Positions 37,435 through 47,010 are shown, numbered from the stretch's first letter. The stretch: DNA of 64,000 nucleotides from G963677185 sp963677185 (GCA_963677185.1 OY781889.1:558001-622000), one strand, 5' to 3'. Program-made: numbers and translations. Notes: generated from the letters alone by a model not told the origin.

Positions 37435-38514
37435 CTAGATGACATCTTCTGTAAACAATTCCCTTAAACCACGAAAAATATATCCGCATTTGTATGAAAA
37501 ATCCGGATTGATTGTTTCTCCCAGCAAGTGTTTACGTATTAAAATATCTGGCTCATTGTAACCTGCCAGCGCACGCAGCGAAGTGGTTCCCGAAAAGCGT
37601 GGATTAATTTCAAAAACATATACCTGGTTATCACGAACCCTGCACTGAATATTAACTGCTCCGCGCACACCCAATCGCCTGGCTATAGTCATACATTGAA
37701 TGGTTATCTCCGGGAATTTACCAATTTGGCCTTGAGATACTCCGCTGCTGATTGCCAGGTAATCCCCCAGAAGACGGCTTTCAGTCCGGTTCTTAACTTT
37801 GATTCTATTACTCAGCCCGCTCATTATCATTCGCTTAACGGCTATCGAATTCAGATATTCGCCTTCCATATCCATGAGAACACCCACGGTATATTCCGAA
37901 TCGACAGTCCCTATATACTCCTGAACGATAAAGGGTCCCTGGTTGGAAAGCATGTACGTTCCAAGCAATTGGAGTTCTGCAGAATCCTGGGCTATGAAGA
38001 GGTTACTTGAACCGCCCCCTCCAATATGCGGCTTTAGTACCACCGGCCAGAAATCTACTTCTTCTAAATCGCCCTGGCTCTCAACGAGAACCGTTTGTGG
38101 CACCGGAAATCTGTTGTTTTGAAGCCATAGGTATGTTTCATGCTTGTTCATGCATAAATCGATAACTTCTTGAGGGTTCACTGGCAGGAATATGCCCTCA
38201 TTCTCAAGCCGTACGCGGTTTTGGCTTAACACTTTGAGTTCTGGTTCGCTGCCATGAAAAACGGCTTTTACTTTATGTTTATTACATATCTTTAGCAGCT
38301 CATCTATATAATCCGGGTTATTAGCTCCTGGCAGCAGATACGAATAGTCTACTTCGTAAAGGCCTATACTATGAGAGTTCATATCAGCGCCAACAATTTT
38401 ATATCGGGTAGAAGCGCATTTCAAAGCTTTTAATATCTGCTCTCCATGGCCCCCGCCGCCAATTCCTGTAACCATTACAACGACTGGCTGTCCGTTATTC
38501 CCATCTCGTTCCAT
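37435..38514 (-). CDS. ATP-grasp carboxylate-amine ligase-like protein
   Basis: A protein of about 359 residues starting MERDGNNGQPVVVMVTGIGGGGHG; this ATG is preferred because GAGG lies 9 bases upstream, whereas earlier starts fall deep in the preceding gene. The preATP-grasp Rossmann part is followed by LKPHIGGGGSSNLFIA (ATP-binding lid), FIVQEYIGTVDSEYTVGV and VFEINPRFSGTTSLRALAG (metal-binding Glu/Asn). It resembles the carbamoyl-phosphate-synthase-large-like and PylC-like ligases. In a glycan locus it may join an amino acid to a sugar carboxylate or amine. It overlaps the metallophosphoesterase remnant by 20 bases. Confidence 0.82.
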   Translation of the reverse strand: MERDGNNGQPVVVMVTGIGGGGHGEQILKALKCASTRYKIVGADMNSHSIGLYEVDYSYLLPGANNPDYIDELLKICNKHKVKAVFHGSEPELKVLSQNRVRLENEGIFLPVNPQEVIDLCMNKHETYLWLQNNRFPVPQTVLVESQGDLEEVDFWPVVLKPHIGGGGSSNLFIAQDSAELQLLGTYMLSNQGPFIVQEYIGTVDSEYTVGVLMDMEGEYLNSIAVKRMIMSGLSNRIKVKNRTESRLLGDYLAISSGVSQGQIGKFPEITIQCMTIARRLGVRGAVNIQCRVRDNQVYVFEINPRFSGTTSLRALAGYNEPDILIRKHLLGETINPDFSYKCGYIFRGLRELFTEDVI

Positions 38515-39187
38515 TAAAGTATACCTCATTTCTCCTGACAAGGTTTTTAACATCTTCGTGTACATGCGGATATGTGTTGAATATGAGCTCACAACTCAAT
38601 TCCAGCCTGATTATCTCAGCATATCTTCTTGTGGTATCAAGTACCGCAATTGAAGCTTTGTGGCCGCTATCTCTAGGCAAACTACACGAACCAATTTTAA
38701 TCCAAGTACATTTGTTTTCGTACTTTACAAAAGGACGGTGAGTGTGACCGCAAAAAATAAAATCCTATGAATCCAAACCTGCTATTGTACTTTCCGGATA
38801 AACATATACTGATAGCGGATTCCAAGGCGAACCATGGACAAAAAGCATCTTCAGTGAATCCAGATAAATTTCATAAAACGGCAACCGACTTCTGATGTCT
38901 TCCAATTCATTTTGGCAAAATAGCTTCGCCTGTTCTCGAATCTTATAAACCTTTTCTTTACTGTCAGAAAAATCCTCTAAACCCAGCATCATGCCTTCAT
39001 GATTTCCCAGCAAACAACGTATGTTTCGATTTTTAAGCAAATCATAACAGCCCTTGCCATCTGGATAATAACCTACAATATCCCCCATACAAACGATTAG
39101 ATCACATTGAAGCTGGTCAATATAGTCTAAACACTTCTCCAGGGCTATTTTGTTTCCGTGAATATCAGAAATTGCTGCAATTTTCGT
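38495..39187 (-). pseudogene. Metallophosphoesterase interrupted by TAG and lacking a start codon
   Basis: A single frame of 231 codons encodes a YfcE/MPE-type phosphodiesterase: SDIHGN, GDIVGYYPDG, GNHEG, FVHGSP and GHTHRPF, all five metal-site motifs in order. A TAG stop (38765-38767) cuts it eight residues before GHTHRPF. At the expected start, where relatives read MKIAAISDIHGN, the first codon is ACG (39187-39185), preceded by AAGGA and, two codons earlier, TAA. The first ATG lies after the DxH motif. Two lesions in an otherwise intact frame point to a recent pseudogene, sequencing error, or read-through. TAG ends several intact genes here, arguing against general TAG recoding. It overlaps both neighbours. 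Confidence 0.75.
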
Positions 39188-40082
39188 GATTCCTTATCCA
39201 TTGAATCCATTCACTTATTCCATCCTCAAGTGTGGTTTCAGGCACCCAGCCTAATAAATCGCTAGCTTTCTGTATGTTGAAGAGAGCTCTGTAATTTTCC
39301 TGGGGATCAGCGACATCCAAATTCATGACAGTGCTAGTTGAATTTGGTACGCACTTCAACACCAGCGCTGCCAGTTCTTTCATGGTGATCGGCGCTCCTC
39401 CCGTGATATTAAAAACGCCTGCAACATTAGGAGTTTTAATGCAGTTCACAACGGCTCTGGCAATATCTCCGGCGTAAGTAAAATCTTGAGTTCTATTTCC
39501 GTTTCCGTAATAGGACAGATCGGCATTTGTTAGCGCATTTCCTATAAACAAGCGCAGAACGGTCTTTGATCTCTGTCCTGCGCCATAAGGAGCACAAATC
39601 CTTAAAACAGCGGCATTTGAAAGTGAATCCAATAGCTCCATTTCGGATTCGACTTTAGCTCTAGCATAGGCCCCCTTCGGTTTTACGGGGGTGTTCTCAT
39701 TAACAATCGCACCAGTTTCAGTATCGTAAACACTGGTTGTTGATATGAAGATCATTTTAGTACCGCTTTCCCGACACAGCTTTATCAGACCTTTGTCGAG
39801 TATCCGGTTTGCTTTTGCCACGAGCGCTTCATCGACTAGATTATTGGGTAAGAGCGCTGCACAATGAACAATACATTCGGTTTCCTGAAGCGATCTTATA
39901 ACCTTGAGCGATTCGGATGACTGTAAATCCATCATCCAATTATGCCATTTACACATTGCCGCTGATATAGACTGGTTTTTATCAACTGCTGTAACATCGA
40001 TCCCTATTTTATGGAGCTCGGCCGATACATATGATCCGACCAGACCGCTGCCACCGGTAACAAGAACGCTCACGCCAGCCAT
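39165..40082 (-). CDS. NAD-dependent sugar epimerase/dehydratase
   Basis: An extended short-chain dehydrogenase of about 305 residues. The ATG at 40082 directly follows the asnB stop and places GGSGLVGSYV at the N-terminus; an earlier ATG at 40103 would overlap asnB. The Rossmann motif, FISTTSVYD, the active-site YARAK and GAGQRSKTVLRLF mark a UDP-glucose 4-epimerase-like or nucleotide-sugar reductase enzyme. The exact substrate is not readable. Its end overlaps the metallophosphoesterase remnant. Confidence 0.82.
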   Translation of the reverse strand: MAGVSVLVTGGSGLVGSYVSAELHKIGIDVTAVDKNQSISAAMCKWHNWMMDLQSSESLKVIRSLQETECIVHCAALLPNNLVDEALVAKANRILDKGLIKLCRESGTKMIFISTTSVYDTETGAIVNENTPVKPKGAYARAKVESEMELLDSLSNAAVLRICAPYGAGQRSKTVLRLFIGNALTNADLSYYGNGNRTQDFTYAGDIARAVVNCIKTPNVAGVFNITGGAPITMKELAALVLKCVPNSTSTVMNLDVADPQENYRALFNIQKASDLLGWVPETTLEDGISEWIQWIRNHENCSNF

Positions 40083-40083
40083 A

Positions 40084-41973
40084 CTATGAAACCCCGCTAT
40101 CATATTGCGAAATCCAAATGCTAAAGCTTAATAGCGACCAGATAAGCAAACGCTTATTCTCTCTTCCGTTTATGTGCTCTTCAAGGTGGCCTATTATGCT
40201 TGAATAGTCGAGAATATCATATATGGCTGACTTCGGATTGAAAAGCATCCGTTGTACATACGCAATGCTTTCACCCTTAAACCATGAAGCGTCCGGTGCA
40301 GAAAAGCCCTGCTTGATCGCACCGGTTATTTCATCTGGTACATACCGTTCCATCATCTTACGGAGTAACAGCTTACCATCACTGGTCTTTTCGAAATATT
40401 TATTTGTCTTGGCGCCGGGTTCGTTTTCATCCATCTTCATCACTTCGTTGAGGTTTCTTAACTTCAATTTGACAGGCAGCTTCATGGCAAAATCAACCAG
40501 GTTGTTATCCAGAAACGGCACCCTGGTTTCCAGGCTGTGGGCCATGCTGATCTTGTCCTCAATTACGAGCAAGCCATGTAAAAAAGTCTTGGCTTCGAAA
40601 TATAACGAGTGGTTAATATAATCCTCCGGAGTATATAGCGCTTCCGGGCGGTGTTTGAATACATCGCGGAAAATATCTCTGGTCCACACATGCTTGACTT
40701 CGTTTTTCACTGGTTCAAAAACCGCTCTTAAGGCTCTATTAGGTAAAAGTCGCTGCCAGAATGAATAATATTTGTCTATATAATCTTCGAAATTGTCATT
40801 ATTGACTGCCCGATAATAGCGCCAGGGATAACCGCCAAAAAGCTCATCTCCACCGGCTCCGGACAGCACTACTTTTGTGAACTTGGACGCCAACTGAGCC
40901 GCATAATAGTTTGGATAGCTCTGCCCTACCCGGGGTTCTTCCAGGTGCCAGGCCAGCCTTGGCATGATCCTTTCCATGTCCCCCGCTTTCAGCACCATTT
41001 CGTAATGCTCGGTTTTGAACAGGTAGGACATGTATTCGGCCTTTTCCCGCTCATCGAAGCCCAGTTCCATTCCAGAAGCGGAACGCAGGTCGAAACCGCA
41101 GGTAAAGGTTTTTATGTAGGGCAGTTGCCTTGCTGCAATTGCAGTTATCGAACCAGAATCCATCCCGCCGCTCAGGTAGGAGCCTATTTCCACATCACTT
41201 ATAAGCTGGCGGTTCACTGCCTGCACAAACAAGCGGTCCAGCTCTTCCATGTATTCACGCTCATCGCCTTTGTTTTCTGGTTCCTTAAATCGATAATCCC
41301 AGTATTCGTTGACCTGTAGTGTGTTCTGTGGTTGGTTGGAATCAATATCCGCCCAGCATCCCGCAGGCAATAACCGTACATTTTTATAAAAGGTACGGTC
41401 AGTAAATATGTTTTGGAAGGTAAAATACTCGTAAACCGCTTCCAGGTCCAGTTCCTTTTTCATTGCAGGATGAGGCAAGAATGCTTTTTGTTCTGAACTA
41501 AAAAGAAATGTATTGCCCATAAATGAATAATATAGCGGTTTAATGCCATAACGGTCCCTGGCCATAAACAGGATGCGCTTTTGTTGGTCCCAGATCGCGA
41601 ATGCAAACATGCCATTAAATTTTTCCAGGCATTTGGAGCCCCATTGGGCATATGCGTAGAGAACCACTTCCGTATCGGTTTGAGAACGAAACTGGCATCC
41701 CATGCTTTCTAACTCCAGGCGGATTTCATGAAAATTATATATTTCTCCGTTGTAGATAATGATGTAGCGGCCGTCTGACGTAAGCATGGGCTGATGCCCT
41801 GCTGGTGACAGATCAATGATGGAAAGCCTGCGATGTCCAAGAGCAGTGTTGCCGTCAATGTATAATCCTTCGCTGTCAGGTCCCCGGTGGGCGATCGCGT
41901 CGGTCATTTTCCTTATTACCACCGGTGAGGCCGGTTTCCCATCAAGATTTACATATCCTGCAATTCCGCACAT
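40084..41973 (-). CDS. asnB: Asparagine synthetase-like glutamine amidotransferase 2
   Basis: A 629-residue AsnB-type protein. Cys2 of MCGIAGYVN, AHRGPDSEG and GHRRLSIIDLSPAGHQPM form the glutaminase domain. SGGMDSGSITAIA and SGAGGDELFGGYPWRYY form the ATP pyrophosphatase site; the usual SGGxDSS serine is replaced by Gly. It is clearly diverged from the copy at 24504, so the two probably amidate different sugar or peptide carboxylates. The gene abuts an aminotransferase gene in front and an epimerase gene behind. Confidence 0.9.
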   Translation of the reverse strand: MCGIAGYVNLDGKPASPVVIRKMTDAIAHRGPDSEGLYIDGNTALGHRRLSIIDLSPAGHQPMLTSDGRYIIIYNGEIYNFHEIRLELESMGCQFRSQTDTEVVLYAYAQWGSKCLEKFNGMFAFAIWDQQKRILFMARDRYGIKPLYYSFMGNTFLFSSEQKAFLPHPAMKKELDLEAVYEYFTFQNIFTDRTFYKNVRLLPAGCWADIDSNQPQNTLQVNEYWDYRFKEPENKGDEREYMEELDRLFVQAVNRQLISDVEIGSYLSGGMDSGSITAIAARQLPYIKTFTCGFDLRSASGMELGFDEREKAEYMSYLFKTEHYEMVLKAGDMERIMPRLAWHLEEPRVGQSYPNYYAAQLASKFTKVVLSGAGGDELFGGYPWRYYRAVNNDNFEDYIDKYYSFWQRLLPNRALRAVFEPVKNEVKHVWTRDIFRDVFKHRPEALYTPEDYINHSLYFEAKTFLHGLLVIEDKISMAHSLETRVPFLDNNLVDFAMKLPVKLKLRNLNEVMKMDENEPGAKTNKYFEKTSDGKLLLRKMMERYVPDEITGAIKQGFSAPDASWFKGESIAYVQRMLFNPKSAIYDILDYSSIIGHLEEHINGRENKRLLIWSLLSFSIWISQYDSGVS

Positions 41974-43146
41974 CTACCTGATTCCTTTCAGGGCATCCAC
42001 TATATACGCATAGTCTTCTTCCTCCATACAGTTATGCAGCGGTATAGCTATAGTATCCGCATATGCATCCCTGGCCCGGGGGAAATCATCATCGGTAATT
42101 CCATACTTTTTCTGGTAGTATCCCTGCATGTGGACAGCATGGGTCCCCGGCCGGCTGGCTATTCCTTTTTCCTGCAAATATGCCATGAGCTCGTTGCGGG
42201 TATACGGGCAGAGAACCTGATTTACGCAGCAAACATAAGCCTGCCAGCTGATAAAAGCCCCTTCCGGACGTGCCGGAGGTTTCAGCCATTCGATACCTGC
42301 CAGCTCACAATCGTAATATTCAGCCCATCGCTGGCGCTCGGCAACGAAGCCATCAAGCTTGCCCAATTGCGCCAGGCCGATAGCCCCCTGCATGTCGGTC
42401 ATGCGATAGTTGTATCCCAGCATATTAAAATCCGGCAGCAGATAGGGGGCATTGCCATGGTGACGCTGCTCTTCCGACACCGTGGCGCCATGATTCCTCA
42501 AACAGTTCATGGCTTCAAAAAGCTCTTTGCCGTTGGTTGTGCACATCCCACCCTCGCCAGTCACCAGGACCTTCCTGGGATGGAAGGAGAAACATCCCAC
42601 ATCGCCGATGCTGCCTGCAGGGCGGCCTTTATACCCGGCGCCTGCGGCGCAAGCCGCATCTTCAACTATTTTTAGCCCGTAATCATTGGCCAGCACCAAG
42701 ATTTCGTCCATATCAGCGCACAGGCCAAATAGATGAACCGGAATGATCGCTTTCAGCTTCTGTCCGGCCGATATGGCTTTCTCGGCTGCCTGGCGGGCGC
42801 TAATCGGGTCTATATTATATGTTTCCGGATCAATATCACAAAAGACCGGTGTGGCTCGGCAGTATTCGACCGCATTAGCAGTCGCTATCCAGGTGAATGA
42901 GGGAACAATAACCGCATCTCCCGGTTCTACTCCGGCTGCCAGCAGTCCCAGGTGCAATGCTGTAGTGCAACTGGTGGTCGCCAGGGCATGTTTGACCTGG
43001 TGCCGTACTGCAAAGGATTTTTCAAACTCGGACACCCGGGGTCCCTGGGTCAGCCAACCCGAAAAAATCGGGCCTTTCAAGGCTTCCCATTCCTCCTGCC
43101 CGGTGCAGGGAGTCGCAATCTGAATCACACGCTTGTTAATTCCCAT
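41974..43146 (-). CDS. DegT/DnrJ/EryC1 aminotransferase 2
   Basis: A 390-residue PLP aminotransferase starting MGINKRVIQIATPCTGQEEW; its ATG overlaps the preceding stop as TAATG, so translation is coupled and the longer reading is rejected. Features are TTSCTTALHLGLLAAGVEPGD, VEDAACAAGAGYKGR and the Schiff-base region SFHPRKVLVTGEGGM with His-Pro-Arg-Lys. This HPRK variant is typical of enzymes acting on 4-keto sugars such as perosamine synthase. The 4-keto substrate would come from one of the neighbouring epimerase/dehydratase proteins; the product is not certain. Confidence 0.88.
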   Translation of the reverse strand: MGINKRVIQIATPCTGQEEWEALKGPIFSGWLTQGPRVSEFEKSFAVRHQVKHALATTSCTTALHLGLLAAGVEPGDAVIVPSFTWIATANAVEYCRATPVFCDIDPETYNIDPISARQAAEKAISAGQKLKAIIPVHLFGLCADMDEILVLANDYGLKIVEDAACAAGAGYKGRPAGSIGDVGCFSFHPRKVLVTGEGGMCTTNGKELFEAMNCLRNHGATVSEEQRHHGNAPYLLPDFNMLGYNYRMTDMQGAIGLAQLGKLDGFVAERQRWAEYYDCELAGIEWLKPPARPEGAFISWQAYVCCVNQVLCPYTRNELMAYLQEKGIASRPGTHAVHMQGYYQKKYGITDDDFPRARDAYADTIAIPLHNCMEEEDYAYIVDALKGIR

Positions 43147-44156
43147 TATTCCAGTCCAGCCTCTCTGCGCCTGGCTTCTACCTCTTCTTTGTGTTTGGAT
43201 CTCCATTCAATCAATTTTTCCAGTCCTTCTCGAAGCGGCTTCTCCGCCTTGAAACCGATCTCATTTTCGGCCTTGGCGGGTGAACCGATGCGGTTTTTCA
43301 CAAAGGTCAAGCCCTGGGGTTCATACTGAATGGACAGGGTCGAATCGGTTACATCCAGGACCAGCTCAGCCAGTTCCTTGATGGTGGTCCTGATCCCGGT
43401 TCCGACGTTATAGAACTGGTCAGTCGTGTCCGCTTTCATGGCGCACACGTTAGCCCGGCCGCAATCTCCCACATAGACAAAATCGTAGGCCTGGGAGCCG
43501 TCTCCGAATACTAGCGGTGGAAGGCCCTGGTCCAGGCGGTCCAGCAGCTTCATTATAACCGCGACGTATGTTCCCCGGTAATCCTGGCGGGGTCCGTAAA
43601 CATTCATATAACGAAGGCCGGCATAATTGAATTCCTGACCCGTTCCCTTGTACCGGTGATACAAGGCACGAACCATCTGCTCACCAGCCACTTTAGTCGC
43701 GCCGTAAAAATTTTCATTATTAAAGGGGTGGTTTTCAGTCATTGGTTCCTCGACTGCGTCTCCGTAAACAGAAGCGGAGGAAGAATAAACCAGGCGCTGG
43801 ACTCCGTTGTTAACACATGCTTCCAACACGTTGAAAGTGCCTCCTATATTAACTTCAAAGGCCGAACGCGGATAATCGTAACAATGCAGCAGCCACAGGG
43901 CGGCAAAATGAAACACCCCGTCAACGCCTTTCATCGCGGCATCAAGAATGTCCCGATGTAAAAGCTCTCCTCCCAGTTCGAACACCTTGACCCTTGGGTC
44001 TTTCAAGGCTCCAGCCAGGTTTTCCATACGCCCCCGGGAAAAGTTATCATAGATAATGATTTCCTTGACGTCTTCCTTGCGAAGCTCGTCCACGGCATGC
44101 GAGCCTATTAAGCCGGCTCCGCCAATCACTAAAAATCTCTTGCCCCTAATATCCAT
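43146..44156 (-). CDS. NAD-dependent epimerase/dehydratase (UDP-sugar)
   Basis: A 336-residue extended short-chain dehydrogenase. GGAGLIGSHAVDEL is the nucleotide-binding motif, YSSSASVYGDAVEEPM and FYGATKVAGEQM contain the active-site Ser and YxxxK, and YMNVYGPRQDYRGTYVAV and AYDFVYVGDCGRAN are those of UDP-glucose 4-epimerase relatives. The highly charged C-terminal tail (KHKEEVEARRREAG) is unusual. It is coupled to the aminotransferase by a one-base overlap and may provide its keto-sugar. Confidence 0.85.
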   Translation of the reverse strand: MDIRGKRFLVIGGAGLIGSHAVDELRKEDVKEIIIYDNFSRGRMENLAGALKDPRVKVFELGGELLHRDILDAAMKGVDGVFHFAALWLLHCYDYPRSAFEVNIGGTFNVLEACVNNGVQRLVYSSSASVYGDAVEEPMTENHPFNNENFYGATKVAGEQMVRALYHRYKGTGQEFNYAGLRYMNVYGPRQDYRGTYVAVIMKLLDRLDQGLPPLVFGDGSQAYDFVYVGDCGRANVCAMKADTTDQFYNVGTGIRTTIKELAELVLDVTDSTLSIQYEPQGLTFVKNRIGSPAKAENEIGFKAEKPLREGLEKLIEWRSKHKEEVEARRREAGLE

Positions 44157-44207
44157 ACCTGCACTTCCTAACTGTTAATATGCCCTAATGTTACAAATTC
44201 ACTTAAT

Positions 44208-45236
44208 TTATCCTTTTAATGGCAGGGTTATCTTCTTGCCCTCTCGATTTGCCAGATATATGCCCTCAATAAGTTCCAGGGATCTGCGCCCGCCGCGGCC
44301 GTCCAGCAGGGCATTCTCGCCATGCTTCAACGCGTCGATTACATTACGATAATAAGCCACATGACCGAAACCGTAAACCGAATCGGGGTGAGTGGCTGAT
44401 TCCTCCACCAGCCGGTCATCGTCGCTATACCGGTCAAATTCCCAGTTCAGAATTTTGTTGACTGCTAGCCCGCCAACCCGGGCTGTACCGCGTTCTCCTA
44501 GAATTGTGATTGAACCTTCCAGGTTCTTGGGGTAGGTCAACATGGTGACATTAATGGAGGCAAAACCACCCTGCCGGAAGCGGCAGATGGCACAGCCTGT
44601 ATCTTCGGCTTCAATATTGCGGGCCAAAGTGGCAGTCTGCGCTGTTATTGATTCGACCGCTCCACCGAACCACTGCACCAGATCCACATAATGGGAAGCC
44701 TGGTTTAAAAAAGCGCCGCCATCATATTCCCAGGTTCCACGCCAGGGCGACATGTCATAGTAGTCCTGCGGACGGGTCCAAAAAACATTGGCTTGAATCA
44801 TATATATACGCCCGAAGCGGTCTTCATCAATGGCCTTGCGAATCAGCTGAATCGATGGATTCAGCCGGTTCTGCATGACAACAAACAACTTGACTCCGCA
44901 TTTATCGCAGGTACGGATGAGATCATCAGCGTCTTTGAGCCGCACACCCATGGGCTTTTCGCTCAGCACGTTCTTACCTGCCCTGGCTGCCATCATCCCA
45001 TGTTCCGGATGCAGCCCCGAAGGCGTACAGATGGATATCATGTCGATGCCGTCCATCTGCAGCATCTCTTCATAGCTGGTGGTCCAGAACGGAATATGGT
45101 GCTGCCGGGCCGCCTCCCGGGCGCGTTCCTCGATTATATCGCAGCAGGCGACTATCTGGGCGTCATCTTGTTTGGAGACCGCCTCAAAATGGTTCTTTGA
45201 AATCCTTCCGCATCCTATCAAGCCGATATTGATCAT
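44208..45236 (-). CDS. wbpB: Gfo/Idh/MocA oxidoreductase (WbpB/WlbA-like)
   Basis: A 342-residue NAD-dependent sugar dehydrogenase. The ATG at 45236 has GGAG 8 bases upstream. GLIGCGRISKNH is the nucleotide fold, SEKPMG contains the catalytic Lys, and TWEYDGGAFLNQASHYVDLVQW is the signature of the WlbA/WbpB group that oxidises C3 of UDP-GlcNAcA. The next genes downstream in the pathway, WbpE- and WbpD-like, are immediately upstream on the DNA, supporting this reading. Substrate specificity is inferred from context. Confidence 0.85.
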   Translation of the reverse strand: MINIGLIGCGRISKNHFEAVSKQDDAQIVACCDIIEERAREAARQHHIPFWTTSYEEMLQMDGIDMISICTPSGLHPEHGMMAARAGKNVLSEKPMGVRLKDADDLIRTCDKCGVKLFVVMQNRLNPSIQLIRKAIDEDRFGRIYMIQANVFWTRPQDYYDMSPWRGTWEYDGGAFLNQASHYVDLVQWFGGAVESITAQTATLARNIEAEDTGCAICRFRQGGFASINVTMLTYPKNLEGSITILGERGTARVGGLAVNKILNWEFDRYSDDDRLVEESATHPDSVYGFGHVAYYRNVIDALKHGENALLDGRGGRRSLELIEGIYLANREGKKITLPLKG

Positions 45237-45261
45237 AAGACTCACTCCGTCTCAATTTTAA

Positions 45262-46392
45262 TCAGGCATAAAAATCCTTGATGTTGCCAACTATATACTC
45301 TATGTCCGCTGCTCTCAATTCCGGATCGATCGGCAGGGCTAATACCCGCTGGCAGACTTCCTCGGCAATCGGACAGTCCTTCGCCATCCCGCCCAGTTGC
45401 TGAAAACAGGGCTGCAAATGTAGCGGAACTGGATAGTATATCGCGGTTGCTATCCCCCGTTTCTGAAGAAATGCGGCCAGTTCGTCCCTGCGCGAGCATT
45501 CAACCACATATTGATGAAAGACATGCCCGTCCCTGACTTCAGGCCATTTCAAAGCCTCCAGTAACCCGGTTTGTTGGAAATAGCGATCATATACCGCGGC
45601 AACCTTGCGTCTCTTATCTGTCCATTCATTAAGGTAGTTTAACTTGACATTCAAAACCGCGGCCTGGATGGTATCCAGGCGGCTGTTGTATCCGGCCATG
45701 CCGTGATAGTACTTGGGCTTGGCCCCGTGTACCCGAAGGATTCGCAGCTGCTCCGCCAGGTTTTCATCGTTGGTTACGATTGCGCCTGCGTCTCCGTAAG
45801 CGTTCAAATTCTTGGACGGAAAAAAACTGAAACATCCGGTGGAGCCGATAGTTCCCGCCTTGGACGGCCTTGAGTTCCCTGCCATGAATACATCAGCATT
45901 AATAGCCTGGCAGGCGTCTTCAATAACCTTTACGCCATAATTGCTGGACAGCTCCATCATTCTGGCCATATCAACCGGCAAACCAAAAATGTGCACTGGA
46001 ATTACAGCCTTGATGGACCTGTCGCTTTCCATCAATTGTGCAGTTTTTTCCATATCCATGTTATAAGTTGAAGGTTCAACATCTACAAATACCGGTGTGG
46101 CACCCATGCGAACCACCGAACCGGCTGTGGCAAAAAACGTAAAAGACGGTACAATTACCCTGTCTCCGGCTCCAATACCCATGGCATGCAGGGACAGAAG
46201 CAGGGCGTCCGATCCTGAAGCCACCCCGATACAGTGCTGGCCGCCCAGAAATTCCGCCAGTCTATCTTCAAAATCCTTGACCTGAGGTCCCATAATATAG
46301 GAACCACTCTCCAGGACCGACAAAACCGCATGATCGATCTCTGCTTTAAGTTGGTGATATTGCCTTACCAGGTCCAGCATGGGTATCTTCAT
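45262..46392 (-). CDS. wbpE: DegT/DnrJ/EryC1 aminotransferase (WbpE/WlbC-like)
   Basis: A 376-residue PLP aminotransferase. GVASGSDALLLSLHAMGIGAGD, VIEDACQAINADV and SFFPSKNLNAYGDAGAIVTN (Schiff-base Lys) match the WbpE/WlbC group, which transfers an amino group to C3 of UDP-3-keto-GlcNAcA. It lies between the WbpD-like acetyltransferase and the WbpB-like dehydrogenase genes. The three act in consecutive steps with WbpA. Confidence 0.9.
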   Translation of the reverse strand: MKIPMLDLVRQYHQLKAEIDHAVLSVLESGSYIMGPQVKDFEDRLAEFLGGQHCIGVASGSDALLLSLHAMGIGAGDRVIVPSFTFFATAGSVVRMGATPVFVDVEPSTYNMDMEKTAQLMESDRSIKAVIPVHIFGLPVDMARMMELSSNYGVKVIEDACQAINADVFMAGNSRPSKAGTIGSTGCFSFFPSKNLNAYGDAGAIVTNDENLAEQLRILRVHGAKPKYYHGMAGYNSRLDTIQAAVLNVKLNYLNEWTDKRRKVAAVYDRYFQQTGLLEALKWPEVRDGHVFHQYVVECSRRDELAAFLQKRGIATAIYYPVPLHLQPCFQQLGGMAKDCPIAEEVCQRVLALPIDPELRAADIEYIVGNIKDFYA

Positions 46393-46413
46393 AATGGTAA
46401 CCTTCTTCGCCTT

Positions 46414-46992
46414 TCAGTCCCTTTCCGAGGAATTAAGCCGATTGCCTGATAGCCGATAATCGCTGCCACAGATGGCACACTCGCCTCTATCGTCTTGCAC
46501 GACCAGCATCTCTCCGCACCGGCATATCCATCCATGCTGCCGTGCCGGATTGCCATAGACCAGGGCGTAATCGGGCACATCGCTGCTAACCACCGAGCCA
46601 GCCCCGACCATAGCATATTCGCCGATGGTGTTGCCGCATACCAGGGTTGCATTGGCGCCTATCGAAGCGCCTTTTTTTATCACCGTAGGCTTGAACTCTT
46701 CCTTCCGGCTGATGAAGGCGCGCGGGTTGATTACATTGGTGAAAACCATCGAGGGTCCGAGAAACACATCATCCTCGCATACTACCCCGGAATATACCGA
46801 AACATTATTCTGAACCTTGACTCCATTGCCGAGCCTGACACCGGGAGACACCACTACATTCTGCCCCAGGTTGCAGTTCCGGCCGATGCTGGCTCCGCTC
46901 ATCACATGGCAGAAATGCCATATCCTGGTCCCTTCTCCGATGGGGACAGCAGGATCAATATAACTCGATTCGTGAATGAATACATCTTCCAT
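46414..46992 (-). CDS. wbpD: Hexapeptide N-acetyltransferase (WbpD/WlbB-like)
   Basis: An acetyltransferase of about 192 residues forming a left-handed beta-helix (VIGEGTRIWHFCHV-type, NLGQNVVVSPGVRLGNGVKV, ASIGANATLVCGNTI). The ATG at 46992 is preferred over the one at 47004 because GGAA lies 6 bases before it. The C-terminus has four cysteines (WICRCGEMLVV...CAICGS), a zinc-knuckle-like end found in many WlbB relatives. It should N-acetylate UDP-3-amino-GlcNAcA. It lies 18 bases after wbpA. Confidence 0.88.
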   Translation of the reverse strand: MEDVFIHESSYIDPAVPIGEGTRIWHFCHVMSGASIGRNCNLGQNVVVSPGVRLGNGVKVQNNVSVYSGVVCEDDVFLGPSMVFTNVINPRAFISRKEEFKPTVIKKGASIGANATLVCGNTIGEYAMVGAGSVVSSDVPDYALVYGNPARQHGWICRCGEMLVVQDDRGECAICGSDYRLSGNRLNSSERD

Positions 46993-47010
46993 CTTATGTT
47001 CCATTTCTGT

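Noticed and set aside
38765..38767. Pyrrolysine or other TAG recoding in the metallophosphoesterase
   Set aside because: TAG ends many intact genes here (for example at 9937, 11421, 60613 and 62380), no pyl genes are visible, and the start codon is also lost.
39185..39187. ACG as a working start codon
   Set aside because: Very rare in bacteria, and the spacing from AAGGA is short; treated as a lost ATG.
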